Positions 40,646-51,336 of a stretch of 64,000 nt of DNA are shown piece after piece (within the stretch, counting starts at the first letter, position 1; each line of letters opens with the position of its first letter). Location: the NCBI GenBank assembly GCA_905197955.1, contig CAJKAR010000027.1, positions 4,823 to 68,822 on the forward strand. Direction: 5' to 3'. This stretch comes from an uncultured Lentisphaeria bacterium (GTDB lineage Bacteria > Verrucomicrobiota > Lentisphaeria > Victivallales > UBA1829). The notes beneath the pieces were generated by a model that was given only the letters and a program-made list of their open reading frames with translations, was not told where the DNA came from and ran no database searches. The position numbers and the translations under genes were made by a program.

Positions 40646-43260
40646 ATAAGAAACCCATCCTGCTGAGAAGTATTTTCGCTCTGGTTGTGCTGGCGGTGTT
40701 CATGTTTTCCATGTACCCGCTCGGGCAGTCCGATTTCTACAAGAGCATGACAAGCATGTTCACGAATCCTTCCGATCCGAAGGTCGTGGAAGTGATTGAA
40801 CTTGCAAAACAGAAACAGGCGGCGGACAAAAGCATGTACGCCTCCACGGCGATTGAAGAAGCCGCCCGCGAAAAAGGCGTGCTTCTGACGGAATTCGTCA
40901 AGCCCCGCATCCGGAGCAGCCAGAATCTGGCGAACAACCGCGATGTGATCGCCCATGCCCGCAAGCTCTCCGCCGGATCCATCCGACTCGGAATCGACCT
41001 CAACGGCGGCGCGGAGTTCCTCCTGGAGCTGGAACCGAACGAACAGGGCGGAAAAGATGCTCAGAAACGCGCAAAGGATATTCAGGATAATTTTGAACGC
41101 TATCGCGATGTCGCGATCGAAACGCTGAGAACACGTCTCGAAAGCGAAAACATCTTTGAAAGCGAAATCTCGCCCGCAGGCGGAAATCTGATCTCTCTCC
41201 GTGTGCCGATTGTTTCCAAAGAGGAAAAATCGCGTCTGGAAAAACTCATCAAGATGTCCGCAAGACTCAGTTTCTGCCTTGTCCATCCCGACAACGACCG
41301 GCTCGTCCAGGAGTACATGACCGCCCCTGACAAGTTCCAGGTGCCCGAAGGCTATCGGATCATGGAAAACACCGAAACCGGAAAACAGGGAAAAGTAATC
41401 CGCCGCGTCTATATTGTCGAGCGCGAGCAGAAAATGGATGGGCGCAACATTGTGGATGCCTTCCCCACCATGAGCCAGTTCGGACAGCGGGAAATCATTC
41501 TGACCTTCAATGCCAAAGGCGCACAGGAGTTCGGTGATGTCACAAGCCAGAACGTCGGTCGTCTTCTGGCGATCATTCTGGACAACAATCTCTATTCCGC
41601 CCCGAGAATCAACCAGGCGATCACGGGCGGCAGCGCTCAGATCACCGGAGACTTCTCCCGCGAAGATGCGGAAACCATTTCCAAAGCTCTCGTCAGCGGA
41701 AGTGTCCCGTTCAAGGTCAACGTGCAGGCGCAGTATGATATTGACCCGACCATCGGTATGGAAACGGTTCGCGACGGACTCTGGTCCGGTATCGCCGGAA
41801 CCATTCTCGTGATGGTCTTCATGGGAATCTACTACATGCGTGCGGGTCTTGTGGCGAACATCTCCCTGATTGTCAACGCATTGCTGATGCTCGGAGCGAT
41901 TGCCGCATTCGATGTCACACTGACTCTGCCGGGTATCGCCGGTATCATTCTGACGATTGGTATGGCGGTTGACGCAAACGTTCTGATCTACGAACGTATC
42001 CGTGAAGAGGTTCATGCGGGCAAGACGATTCTGAACGCCATCGACATCGGTTTCGACAAGGCGTTCGCTGCGATCTTCGACTCGAACATCACCACGCTCT
42101 TTGTGGCGCTGATCCTGCTCTGGCAGGGTACGGGAGCCATCAAGGGATTTGCCATAACTCTGGCGATCGGTATTTTCACGACCCTCTTCACAGCGGTGTT
42201 CCTGACCCGCCTGCTCTTCAACATCATGACCCGCTTCACGACGGTGAAGAGCCTGAAGATGTATCAGTTTATCAAACCGACACTTCATATCGACTTTTTC
42301 AAATATTATAAAATTGTCGTTGGAGTGTTCGTTGTCATCATCATTGCCGGAATCGTCCTGGTCTGTGTCCGCGGCAAAGATGTGCTCGGCGTAGACTTCA
42401 CCGGCGGTACGCAGGTCGAGCTTGACTATCAGAAGAGCATCCCGGCGGCACAGATTGCCTCCGCACTGCATGCAGCGGGATATCAGGCGAAAGTCACCTA
42501 CAAGACCCCCGGCTCCATGGCGTCCGACAAGAAAAAACTGGAAATTCTCCTGCGAGAGAACAAAAACACTGCCGCCCTGAAAGAAACGGCATCGGGAACG
42601 GATGAGATGACTGCCGTGTGCAACATTCTCAACAAGAAGTTCCCCGAAGCAAAATATACGGGCGACCGTCAGTCCACGCTGGGATCGCTGATTGGATGGA
42701 CCTTCACGAAATCGGCAATCATCTCCATCGCGCTTGCCGTAATCGGGATGCTGATCTATATGACGGTCCGATTCGAATTCAATTACTCCATTGCGGCAAA
42801 TCTGGCGACACTGAATGATATTCTGGTTTCAATGAGTCTTTACCTGATGTGCGGCGGAGAAATCACGCTGAACGGAATTGCCGCCTGCCTGACTCTGCTG
42901 GGATATTCTGTCAACGACACCATCGTCAACTTTGACCGAATCCGCGAAAATCTGGTCTTCATGAAGGACAAGAGTTACAGGGAGATTGTCAATATTTCCA
43001 TCAACCAGACCCTTGCCAGAACGGTTCTGACCTCTTTGACCGTGCTGCTCGTTCTGCTGATGCAGCTTCTGTTCGGCGGATCTTCCATTCGCGACTTCGT
43101 GCTGATTATGCTCTTCGGCGTAATTGTCGGAACATTCTCCACGATCTTCATTGCCACGATCCTCATCGGCTACTGGCATAAGAACAAGGGAACCAAGGAA
43201 ACCTCCGGGCAGTCCGCAAAACTCCCGGAAGAGAAAAAGGATGCGGCTCTTCCCGCGTAA
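40642..43260 (+). CDS. secDF: Fused protein translocase subunit SecDF
   Basis: An 872-residue single polypeptide combining SecD (about 1-535) and SecF (about 550-855). SecD features include LGIDLNGGAEFLLEL near 114-128, the large periplasmic domain, and GIAGIILTIGMAVDANVLIYERIREE near 440 (shown in part). SecF features are VDFTGGTQVEL near 583 and YSVNDTIVNFDRIRE near 755. It uses the proton gradient to help pull exported proteins across the membrane. Fusion occurs in several phyla, including Bacillus. Confidence 0.95.
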   Translation: MNKKPILLRSIFALVVLAVFMFSMYPLGQSDFYKSMTSMFTNPSDPKVVEVIELAKQKQAADKSMYASTAIEEAAREKGVLLTEFVKPRIRSSQNLANNRDVIAHARKLSAGSIRLGIDLNGGAEFLLELEPNEQGGKDAQKRAKDIQDNFERYRDVAIETLRTRLESENIFESEISPAGGNLISLRVPIVSKEEKSRLEKLIKMSARLSFCLVHPDNDRLVQEYMTAPDKFQVPEGYRIMENTETGKQGKVIRRVYIVEREQKMDGRNIVDAFPTMSQFGQREIILTFNAKGAQEFGDVTSQNVGRLLAIILDNNLYSAPRINQAITGGSAQITGDFSREDAETISKALVSGSVPFKVNVQAQYDIDPTIGMETVRDGLWSGIAGTILVMVFMGIYYMRAGLVANISLIVNALLMLGAIAAFDVTLTLPGIAGIILTIGMAVDANVLIYERIREEVHAGKTILNAIDIGFDKAFAAIFDSNITTLFVALILLWQGTGAIKGFAITLAIGIFTTLFTAVFLTRLLFNIMTRFTTVKSLKMYQFIKPTLHIDFFKYYKIVVGVFVVIIIAGIVLVCVRGKDVLGVDFTGGTQVELDYQKSIPAAQIASALHAAGYQAKVTYKTPGSMASDKKKLEILLRENKNTAALKETASGTDEMTAVCNILNKKFPEAKYTGDRQSTLGSLIGWTFTKSAIISIALAVIGMLIYMTVRFEFNYSIAANLATLNDILVSMSLYLMCGGEITLNGIAACLTLLGYSVNDTIVNFDRIRENLVFMKDKSYREIVNISINQTLARTVLTSLTVLLVLLMQLLFGGSSIRDFVLIMLFGVIVGTFSTIFIATILIGYWHKNKGTKETSGQSAKLPEEKKDAALPA

Positions 43261-43290
43261 TAAATCCTTTCCGGAACAGAATCGAACGAA

Positions 43291-43324
43291 AACGGGGCAT
43301 CTCAATGCCCCGTTTCCATTTTAA
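43291..43324 (+). terminator. Rho-independent terminator after secDF
   Basis: AACGGGGCAT-CTCA-ATGCCCCGTT, a perfect ten-base-pair stem, followed by a short T-rich tail. Confidence 0.85.
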
Positions 43325-43397
43325 GCGCGGACAGAAATGAACCGATGGGAAAAGCAAAGCGTTTTTTGCAGAAAATCTAAAAACAGGGAGAATTGGG

Positions 43398-44042
43398 ATG
43401 CTGGAGGAAGAAAAAATCTTCAAAGGGGTGCTGTTCAATCCGGGGGATCCGGAATTGAAGGCGCTGAAACTGCGTTCTCATCGTCTGAGCGCGGAGTACA
43501 GCAAATGCGATGAGAACGAGACAGAGCGCAGAGCGGAACTGATCGGACAGATGCTCGCGGCATTCGGAGAAGGAAGTTTTCTGCAGGGACCGGTCTTTTT
43601 CCACTATGGATGTCACACCAGGATCGGGAAACGCTGTTTCTTCAACTACAATCTGACCATTCAGGATGATGCTCCGGTCACGATCGGCGATGACAACAAC
43701 TTCGGGCCGAATCTGACCATTGTAACGCCGCTTCATCCCATGCTGCCCGACGAGCGGCGTCTGATGCTGGACGGCAATGGTCAGCCGAAACGGTTCTGTT
43801 ACGCAAAACCGGTCAAAATCGGCAGCAACTGCTGGTTTGGCGCGAATGTGATCGTCTGTCCCGGCGTCACGATCGGCGACGGCTGTGTGATCGGTGCCGG
43901 AAGTGTTGTCACCCGCGACATTCCGCCGCTCTCGTTTGCGGCCGGCAATCCCTGCCGTGTCATCCGCCCCCTCTCCGAAGCCGACAGCATGATCCATAAA
44001 CCGGAAATCCTCGCAGACAATTCCATCATGCCTCGCGGATGA
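43398..44042 (+). CDS. Sugar O-acetyltransferase (maltose/galactoside acetyltransferase type)
   Basis: A 214-residue left-handed beta-helix acetyltransferase. The N-terminal helical region (about 1-60) is typical of LacA/Maa. Hexapeptide repeats follow: IGKRCFFNYNLTIQDD, IGDDNNFGPN, IGSNCWFGANVIVCPGVTIGDG and IGAGSVVTRDI. The catalytic His is likely in TPLHPM near 116. The family transfers acetyl from acetyl-CoA to a free sugar. It appears to be a single-gene unit with GGGAG before the ATG. Confidence 0.88.
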   Translation: MLEEEKIFKGVLFNPGDPELKALKLRSHRLSAEYSKCDENETERRAELIGQMLAAFGEGSFLQGPVFFHYGCHTRIGKRCFFNYNLTIQDDAPVTIGDDNNFGPNLTIVTPLHPMLPDERRLMLDGNGQPKRFCYAKPVKIGSNCWFGANVIVCPGVTIGDGCVIGAGSVVTRDIPPLSFAAGNPCRVIRPLSEADSMIHKPEILADNSIMPRG

Positions 44043-44205
44043 TGCCACGGACTTGTTTCTCAAAAAAATCCTCCGCCTTTTCTGAAAACAATATCAAAGC
44101 GGGAAATGCGTTGAATAAATCCGTCGAAATGCTCCACAAAATCGGAATCCGGCATTGAATCCGACCGCAAATGCGGTATATTTGGGAAAAATCAAGGAGA
44201 AAGCA

Positions 44206-45147
44206 ATGCCGGATCAAGTGCTTTTTGAGAAAGTTCAGACTGCAAAAAAACAGATGAACACCGTGATCAGAGGAAAAGAGGCGGCACTGGAACTGCTCTT
44301 TGCCGCTCTGCTCGCCGACGGACACATTCTGATGGAAGATGTCCCCGGCACAGGCAAAACCACTCTGGCCAAAGCGCTTGCGCTCTCTCTTTCCGCGGAG
44401 TTCAGCCGCATTCAGTTTACACCGGATCTGCTTCCGGCGGATATTCTGGGATCGTCGATCTACTCTCCGAAGGATGGCACATTCTTCTTCCGCAAAGGCC
44501 CCGTCTTTACGAATCTGCTTCTTGCGGATGAAATCAACCGGGCATCGCCGCGGACTCAATCCGCTCTGCTGGAAGCGATGAACGAACGACAGGTCTCCAT
44601 TGAAGGCAAGGAAATGACTCTGTCAACCCCTTTTCTCGTCATTGCGACCCAGAATCCGATCGAATACTATGGAACTTATCCTCTGCCGGAAGCGCAGCTC
44701 GACCGTTTTGCAATCCGTCTTTCGCTCGGCTATCCGGATGAAGACTCGGAACTGCAGCTTCTCAAGGATCGGAAAACATCCGATCCCCTGAGCACAATTC
44801 ATCCTGTTCTCAGCTGTGAGGACATCCGGCGCATTCAGGAGGAGATCCGGGAAATCGAAATTGAAAATTCACTTGCGGAATACATGTTGACACTCATCCG
44901 GGCGACTCGCGAAGCACCGGAAATCCGTCTTGGAGCCAGTCCGCGCGCACTTCTGACCCTTTCCCGCTGCGCACAGGCCGCCGCATGGCTGAACAATCGC
45001 GAATTTCTCAAACCGGATGATATTCTTGCCCTTATTCAACCGGTTCTCGCCCACCGTCTGGTCCTGACGCTGGAAAGCAAACACGCAGGGATCTCCACCG
45101 CCGCGGTTCTGGAGGAGATTGTGAAAAAAATCAAGGTTCCGGTCTGA
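44206..45147 (+). CDS. MoxR-family AAA+ ATPase
   Basis: A 313-residue MoxR ATPase. Walker A EDVPGTGKTTLAK near 45-57, Walker B LLLADEINRA near 107, the sensor-1 IATQNPIEYYGTYPLPEAQLD stretch near 147 and an ARP-type LGASPRAL near 245. MoxR proteins act as chaperone-like ATPases on envelope or metal-centre proteins. The ATG at 44206 has AAGGAG upstream. It leads an operon with a DUF58 protein and a transglutaminase-like membrane protein, a common trio. No von Willebrand-A gene is seen. Confidence 0.93.
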   Translation: MPDQVLFEKVQTAKKQMNTVIRGKEAALELLFAALLADGHILMEDVPGTGKTTLAKALALSLSAEFSRIQFTPDLLPADILGSSIYSPKDGTFFFRKGPVFTNLLLADEINRASPRTQSALLEAMNERQVSIEGKEMTLSTPFLVIATQNPIEYYGTYPLPEAQLDRFAIRLSLGYPDEDSELQLLKDRKTSDPLSTIHPVLSCEDIRRIQEEIREIEIENSLAEYMLTLIRATREAPEIRLGASPRALLTLSRCAQAAAWLNNREFLKPDDILALIQPVLAHRLVLTLESKHAGISTAAVLEEIVKKIKVPV

Positions 45148-45152
45148 CTCCG

Positions 45153-46514
45153 ATGCGGAAATTTCTGGAAACATGCCGGCGAATCCGGAGGCGCTTTCTG
45201 GAAGGCCCTCCGTGGTTCCCCATGCAGTTCACCGTCCGGAAAGGACGCCGGATCCCCGTTACCGCTCTCATTCTTCTCTGGCTTTACGCGCTGCTCGACC
45301 GGATCCTCACGCCGCAGGGACGCATGTTTGCGGCAATTTATCTTGCCATTGCAAGCTATTCCATGATTCTTTCCCGGAGTCCGGCGGTGATTCTGTTTTT
45401 TGTTCTTTCGGGAGTTCTGTTTTTCGATCTTCTGCTGGGACTGCTCTTTTATCCCAGGATCAAAATCAGGCGGACCGTTCCCGTCAGGGTCTCACGAGGA
45501 TGCGAATTCCAGATCTCCTATACAATCGAAAACGATTCACGCCGCCCCTGTTTTGACCTGACTGCGGATACCTCTCTCTATCTGAAACATCTGACAGGAA
45601 TGGATTCCTCCATTCCGCGTCTGACCCTGAAAGGCAGGGAAAACGGCACCCTCTCCCGCAGATTTCTCCTGCAGAAGCGAGGTGTCTATGAACTGCCATG
45701 CCCGCTGATAGAAACCGGATTTCCTTTTCAAATCTTCAAAATAAGCCGCATGGGCAGAGAACATCAGAGAATCATCTGCCATCCGGACTTTGTACCGCTC
45801 CGCTCGCTCCGGCTGCCGGATGGAAACGCGAGAAACAATGAAAGTGTCAATTCCATCGCATCCGTGGGAGAAAGCATGGACTTCTACGGCTGCCGGGAAT
45901 ACCGCACCGGAGACGATCCGCGGAAAATTCACTGGGTCGCCAGTGCAAAACACGCCCAGTTTGTCGTCAAGGAATTTCAGGAGGAGAAACTCTCCTGCGC
46001 CGCCCTGATTCTCGACAATACCCTTGGAGCAAATCGGCACTCCTTCCGCACCCTTCTCCGGAATCTGTTCCTGCTGAAACCGATCCACGGCCGGTTCGAT
46101 GATTCCCCGTTCGAAGCCGCAGTTTCCCTGACGGCATCCATTGCAACTTCTCTGGCGTCCAATGAGTTTGCCGTGGACATCTTCGCCGCGGGGTCCGAAA
46201 TCCATCATTTCCGGACCGGGCGCAATCACATGACTCGGGAGGCGTTTCTGGATCTTCTAGCGTCTCTGGAACCCGCAAAAGAGATGAACCGCTTCCGGAA
46301 CATCACTCCGGAAGATATCCGTTCCATCGCCTCTTCCGGCGCGGTCTTTCTGGTCCTGCTGAGCATTGACCCTGAGTCCGAAAAACTGTACCGGGCACTG
46401 GCTGGCACAGGGGTGCCGATCCGGACCTTTCTTATCTCCTCCGCTCCGGGACCGGCATGGACCGAAACGATCCGAGCCGAAGACATCCTTCAGGGAAAGG
46501 CCGGTGAATTATGA
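45153..46514 (+). CDS. DUF58-domain protein
   Basis: A 453-residue protein with two membrane segments near 30-95 and the DUF58 core GCREYRTGDDPRKIHWVASA near 248-267. The C-terminal half has a von Willebrand-like fold (CAALILDNTLGANRH) with a degenerate metal site. DUF58 proteins always accompany MoxR ATPases and may be their membrane-bound partners. It starts six bases after the moxR stop and overlaps the following gene start. Confidence 0.9.
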   Translation: MRKFLETCRRIRRRFLEGPPWFPMQFTVRKGRRIPVTALILLWLYALLDRILTPQGRMFAAIYLAIASYSMILSRSPAVILFFVLSGVLFFDLLLGLLFYPRIKIRRTVPVRVSRGCEFQISYTIENDSRRPCFDLTADTSLYLKHLTGMDSSIPRLTLKGRENGTLSRRFLLQKRGVYELPCPLIETGFPFQIFKISRMGREHQRIICHPDFVPLRSLRLPDGNARNNESVNSIASVGESMDFYGCREYRTGDDPRKIHWVASAKHAQFVVKEFQEEKLSCAALILDNTLGANRHSFRTLLRNLFLLKPIHGRFDDSPFEAAVSLTASIATSLASNEFAVDIFAAGSEIHHFRTGRNHMTREAFLDLLASLEPAKEMNRFRNITPEDIRSIASSGAVFLVLLSIDPESEKLYRALAGTGVPIRTFLISSAPGPAWTETIRAEDILQGKAGEL

Positions 46515-48739
46515 ACAAGATCTCTTCCCGGACACCTCTGTTCAAAGGCTTCTCGCCCGCTTCTCTGCTGCTGAACGCGCTGCTGATTCTGCCGCCCGCC
46601 TTTTTGTATTCCATGAAGGTGGACATGCCGCATATTTTTCTGATTCCTGCAGGACTTCTGGTCATCTGCTTTCTCAAGAGAAATTATCTGCCTTATACGG
46701 ACCGGCCGATCATTTACTGCGCAACAGCGGCACTGATTCTGGCGGTTGTGCCCGATATGATCGTTACAGTGGACGAGACGCGGTTCGGACTGTTTGATCT
46801 GATGCTGCGTTCCAGTCTTGTCGTTCCGCTGCTGCTCTACACGGCGAGTCTGAGCTGCTTTTTTGCGCCGAATCCTTACCGGACCGGCCTGACGGCGGCA
46901 TTTGCTCTTGCCGCAATGCTGGTCTGTGGAGACATCTTCAACTCGCGGGATCTCTCCAACACGCTTCTGGCATTTCTCGACGAAGCTCTGCGCCGCTACC
47001 GGACCACCTATACAGCAGCGGCACTGATTCAGGCGATGGTACTTCCCTACTATTTCTGTCAGTCCAGCAGAATCATTCCTGTCGGGAAAACAAACGTAAG
47101 AAACATTGTCCGACTGCGCTTTCTTCTTCAGCTTCTCTGCATCCTTCTGATTCCGGTCTTTGCATTCGGTGCATCGAAACTGTACTACGCAAACGCCAGA
47201 TTTTTCCGTCATCTGGAGCTCTACTTCCTCCGGATCGGGATGCGCCAGGCTCAGAACCGGGAAATGATGCTTCTTTCCTCCTCGGTCAATCTGAGAGCAA
47301 CTCTGCATCCGAACCTGCGCCAGAATCCGGAAAAGGTTCTCATCCGAGCCCGTTCCGAGACTCCGCCGGGGTATCTGCGCGGAGGAGTCTATACTTCGTA
47401 CCAGCACGGAAGATGGACCGCGGAAAGCTCTTCCACAGAACTTCAGGCGATCCGCAGAGCCAATATTCTTTCCGACAGCACATTCACCATCCGGAATTAT
47501 CCGGGAGCTCCCGCCACCGTTCCGGACAACCCACGCGCAGCTCTTGAACCGCCGCTCCGGCGCATTGAGCTCTATTTTGACGGACTCCTCACCCGCGGCA
47601 CGATTCCGGCCCCGGGCAACACCTACCGTCTTGATGCCGTGGCCGATGGAGCCGAGGTCTCGGAAAACGGAATCTTTCAGCTGAAACAATGGAAACGGGA
47701 TGGCGGATGCACCGTTTTCACGACAAACACCTTCCCTCAGGCCGCTTTTCAGGAACCGAAACCGGATGAAAAACTTTTCGGGGAGCTGACTCATCTTCCG
47801 GATTCCCTGCGACAACCCATGACAGCAATGGCATCCCGCATTCTTTCCGGGAAAACGATCCGGAAAAGCCGCGAAAAAATAGATGCCGTCATCTCATTTC
47901 TGAATCGGCACTGCCGCTACTCCCTGGACTTTCGGCCGCCCCCCTGGCGCAAGTCCGATCCGGTCCTGCATTTTCTCTCCAGGGAACGGAAGGGACACTG
48001 TGAACTTTTCGCCTCCTCCGCCGCGCTTCTTCTACGCGCCATGGGACTGCCGACCCGCTATGTAACCGGACTTGTCTGCGAAGAAAAGCATCCCTACTCC
48101 CGATATTACATCGCACGCGCCGCCGATGTCCACGCATGGTGCGAAGCCTGGCTGCCGGATGAAAAACAGTGGGTCACAGTCGAAGCGACCCCCTATTCCA
48201 ATGACAATCCCCTTTTCCGTTCTCAACGGGAGCGATCTCCGCTCTCAGCTCTCTTCGACCTGCTGACGCAAACCTTTCAACAGGCATTCGCCGATATTCG
48301 CCGAGGATATTTTGCCGATGCGGTTCTCACATTAATCGAATCCGCATTTCTCTTTATGAGCCGTCTGATCCGTCATCCGGCGGGTCTTCTGCTGATTGCC
48401 GGAGTTCTTCTGTTTCTCCTTCATCGAAAACTCCGGGGAAGAAAAAACAGAAGCGCAGCAACCGCCAGGACTCCACGGGAAACCAGACAACTGGCATCCG
48501 TATTCGCCACGTTTGAAAAACATCTGGCAGGGAAAACCCGACGGCAACGTCTCCCTGCACAAACACTTCAAGATTTCTATGCGGATGCTCCAGCGGAAAT
48601 CCGCTCCCTCATCTCCGAGTATGAAGCAATGCGCTACCGGGAAACACCGCCGGAGAAACAACAAATCTCCGATTTCGAACGGAAATGCCGGAATCTTCTG
48701 AAGCAGATCCGGGAAAAGGAAATATCTCAGGAAACATGA
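46511..48739 (+). CDS. Transglutaminase-like membrane protein (TgpA type)
   Basis: A 742-residue protein. Five or six N-terminal membrane segments (about 17-220) lead to a periplasmic region with a transglutaminase core near 435-570: Cys in GHCELFASS near 498 and His in DVHAWCEAW near 540. The third position, usually Asp in VDPTP, reads VEATP here (Glu for Asp). A further membrane segment near 625-645 and a DUF4129-like cytoplasmic tail with YRETPPEKQQ follow. It overlaps the DUF58 stop (ATGA). Partner of MoxR/DUF58; true substrate unknown. Confidence 0.88.
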   Translation: MNKISSRTPLFKGFSPASLLLNALLILPPAFLYSMKVDMPHIFLIPAGLLVICFLKRNYLPYTDRPIIYCATAALILAVVPDMIVTVDETRFGLFDLMLRSSLVVPLLLYTASLSCFFAPNPYRTGLTAAFALAAMLVCGDIFNSRDLSNTLLAFLDEALRRYRTTYTAAALIQAMVLPYYFCQSSRIIPVGKTNVRNIVRLRFLLQLLCILLIPVFAFGASKLYYANARFFRHLELYFLRIGMRQAQNREMMLLSSSVNLRATLHPNLRQNPEKVLIRARSETPPGYLRGGVYTSYQHGRWTAESSSTELQAIRRANILSDSTFTIRNYPGAPATVPDNPRAALEPPLRRIELYFDGLLTRGTIPAPGNTYRLDAVADGAEVSENGIFQLKQWKRDGGCTVFTTNTFPQAAFQEPKPDEKLFGELTHLPDSLRQPMTAMASRILSGKTIRKSREKIDAVISFLNRHCRYSLDFRPPPWRKSDPVLHFLSRERKGHCELFASSAALLLRAMGLPTRYVTGLVCEEKHPYSRYYIARAADVHAWCEAWLPDEKQWVTVEATPYSNDNPLFRSQRERSPLSALFDLLTQTFQQAFADIRRGYFADAVLTLIESAFLFMSRLIRHPAGLLLIAGVLLFLLHRKLRGRKNRSAATARTPRETRQLASVFATFEKHLAGKTRRQRLPAQTLQDFYADAPAEIRSLISEYEAMRYRETPPEKQQISDFERKCRNLLKQIREKEISQET

Positions 48740-48827
48740 TTTTCGCATTGACAGCGGAAAACTCTGTATTTTCGCCGTGAACACCTGTTCAGACACTTTC
48801 ATCAGTCCCGAAAAGAAAACACAATGA

Positions 48828-51309
48828 CTACTTTTTCTTGTAATAAACCCGGACGTTGCGTATCCAGACGGACAAACGGTTTCCCGATGGATTTCCACCA
48901 ATGCGAATCAGTCCGGTTCGTTCCACGGGGAAGGCAAGTCCCGTCAGAATAACGCGGCGTTCCTCCCAGTCGTGAATCGGAGGCATGTAGCTCAGATAGG
49001 TTCCTTCCCCGTGTTCATGAGTTGTTCCTGTAACCAGATACACACCAGCGTGTCCGAAGTGATTTTCAACCTTATCCTGCGAACTCTTGATTTCAAATGA
49101 AAGCATGACCGCATCCTTCAAAGACTCGCCTTGTCCCAGAAGATATTCCGGGTAGGACCATCCCGGTTTTCCTTCGGTGAAGTCGGAATCAAAGCGGACA
49201 CATTTCTCTTTCGGGCAGAAGGAAATTTTCATAGGTCCTCCAGCATTTTTCCGCCAGCGATTGATCTTATTTGTATCAAGCAGTTTGCTGATGCAATCCG
49301 CAAAAACCCGCTCTTCCACCTGAACCGGGAGAGTCAGAACACTGATTTTTTTCCCGTTGAATGTTCCGCCGATTCGGAAATCCAGATCCGTCTTCTTTCC
49401 TGGTGACGGAGTAAACACCCCTTCAAACGTCCGGCAGGAAAACGGTTGAAGTTCAATGCTCTCCGGAATTCCGGAAAGCGTTCCGTTCCAAAACTCCAGC
49501 GATCCCTGTTTCTTTTCAGAGGAAAGATTCCAGACCTTCAAAATCAGTCTTCCATTTTTACCAGGCATTGAAGCCACCGTTTTGTGACGAGTCACTTTGA
49601 AGTCCGCGGGATTGACATAGACATCCAGCACCACAGAGAGATCCTTTGTGGCATCCGGACGGGCATACTCGCCTTTGGCTCTTGGCTTCCGGACCGTTTT
49701 CAAATTCAGTTTACCGGAAAGATAAGCTGGATAACGTGTGGCTCTGATTTTCTTCGGCGAGCGAAGCACCTGTTCCTTTCCGAAGAGATCGGTCAGCAGA
49801 TAATTGCCGGAAAGTCCGGAGAGCCGGAACTCGTTTTCAAACAGATCTTCCGTCTTTGAAACAGGAGCATGTGCGAAATTCGCATCCAGCGGAGAGTTGC
49901 TCCAGAAGACAAGCACATCGGTACCATCCTTCCGCGTCAGCAGATGCCCGGTGATTTTTTTCCGAGATCGACCGTTCCTCGATAAACGGAATCAGCAAGC
50001 AGATAAGTCATATTTGCAATCGCGGCATAGACCGGTTTTGCGGAGGCATCACGCCGCATGATTCCCCAGTCCTTGGTTCCGTTCCGTTCGTTGTAAGGAG
50101 AAAAATAGAAAAAGTAAACCCGGTCCACTCCTTCCAGCTGAAACGCAAGCATGGATTTCGGATAGTACTCCGCCATCAGCATCTCCTGACGAGGAGAGTG
50201 CTTCCCCATCGAAACAATCTTCCCTTTGGTGCGGGAACGATTGACGTATTTTACACTCTCCTCCGTTGGACCTTCCGCATTGCAGGAGGTTTCCGTGACA
50301 TGAATCCGCAGTTTTTCCACTCCCGCCGATTTCAGGCACTCCCGGACCGAACGGATAAATGCCGGATAATTCACAGGAGCCGTATAGGTATGGACATTAA
50401 ATACGTCGATGTAATCTGCGATTCCATTCTGAAAAAGCACCTTTTCATAATATCCATTCAGTCCGGAAAGGGCACCGTTCAGGACAGGTGCGCTTCGGTC
50501 TCCGGCTTTTACTCCGAGATACGCGGCTTTCTGACATGCGGCAAAATGCCATACCGGTTCCGGAGCCGATCCGATATCCGGTTCATTCCAGAATTCCCAC
50601 AGAGCTTTATTCTCCTTGTGATCAGCGGCAATATGTCTCATAACATTATAGAGATCCAGCAGATTATCCGGAAGCATTCTGGAACGGGTGCGCGACCAGT
50701 GAGGTGATCCGCTGAACAAAACCGAATCATGAATCTTTCCTTCAGAAGATCCATGGAACGGGAAAGTCCGTTCTTCCGGTCGTAGACATCACGCTTCGGA
50801 TTATAGGCTCCCCAGTAATAACGATTCCGGACATGACGGATTCCGGCAAGCACGGTCAGATCCGCCATCATTTTCACCGGATCCGTCCCTCCGAACCCTT
50901 CCGTAAAATCGCCCCCATTGTTTGCCTGTCCGGAATCCAGTGCATAAAAATCGTTTACCATCCCGACACGTTTTTCCGGGTCCGCCACTATGATGAAGGA
51001 ACGCACCCCTTTAAGTTTCGGGGTTTCCAGAGAGAGCTTGTAATATCCTCTGGGAAGTTTCTTCCTGATCACCAGTTCTCCGGAACTCCACAAACCGGAA
51101 TCGATCCGATTTCCTCTCCAGTCGAGAACCGTATAGCGGGCTGGAAGATATCCATCTTTCCGCAAGGAAAAGATCAGAGGCGATTTTTCCGTAAAAACCG
51201 TTCCCGGAGCTGCGGTTCTTATAAGATCAGATGCCAGCGGGACCTCCTGTGCACTGAGCAGAAAAGTAATACTTCCAAGCAAACCTGCAAACAAAGATTG
51301 AATTTTCAT
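48828..51309 (-). pseudogene. Secreted clan GH-A-like glycosidase split by two single-base frameshifts
   Basis: Three consecutive minus-strand frames (51309-50638, 50719-49937, 49916-48828) form one protein of about 820 residues. A signal peptide (MKIQSLFAGLLGSITFLLSA) leads to a TIM barrel with acid/base Glu in FWNEPDIG and nucleophile Glu in HVTETSC, as in GH39 or related clan-A families. C-terminal beta domains end in VRVYYKKK. The first break (50736-50738) and the second (T7 at 49955-49961) are each repaired by adding one A on the coding strand. At the second break the coding strand reads A AAA AAA in the zero frame, a classic -1 slippery heptamer. Real decay, sequencing error or programmed slippage are all possible. 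It lies directly downstream of a pseudopilin gene. Confidence 0.75.
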
Positions 51310-51336
51310 CCTGCGAATCCTTTTTGTTCCTGTAAA

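Noticed and set aside
40519..42471. A 650-codon minus-strand frame opposite yajC-secDF
   Set aside because: Its His/Asp/Gln-rich translation is typical of the complement of a membrane-protein gene; secDF on the plus strand is certain.
46490..47815. A 441-codon minus-strand frame inside the transglutaminase gene
   Set aside because: Antisense shadow, no start signal and no motifs.
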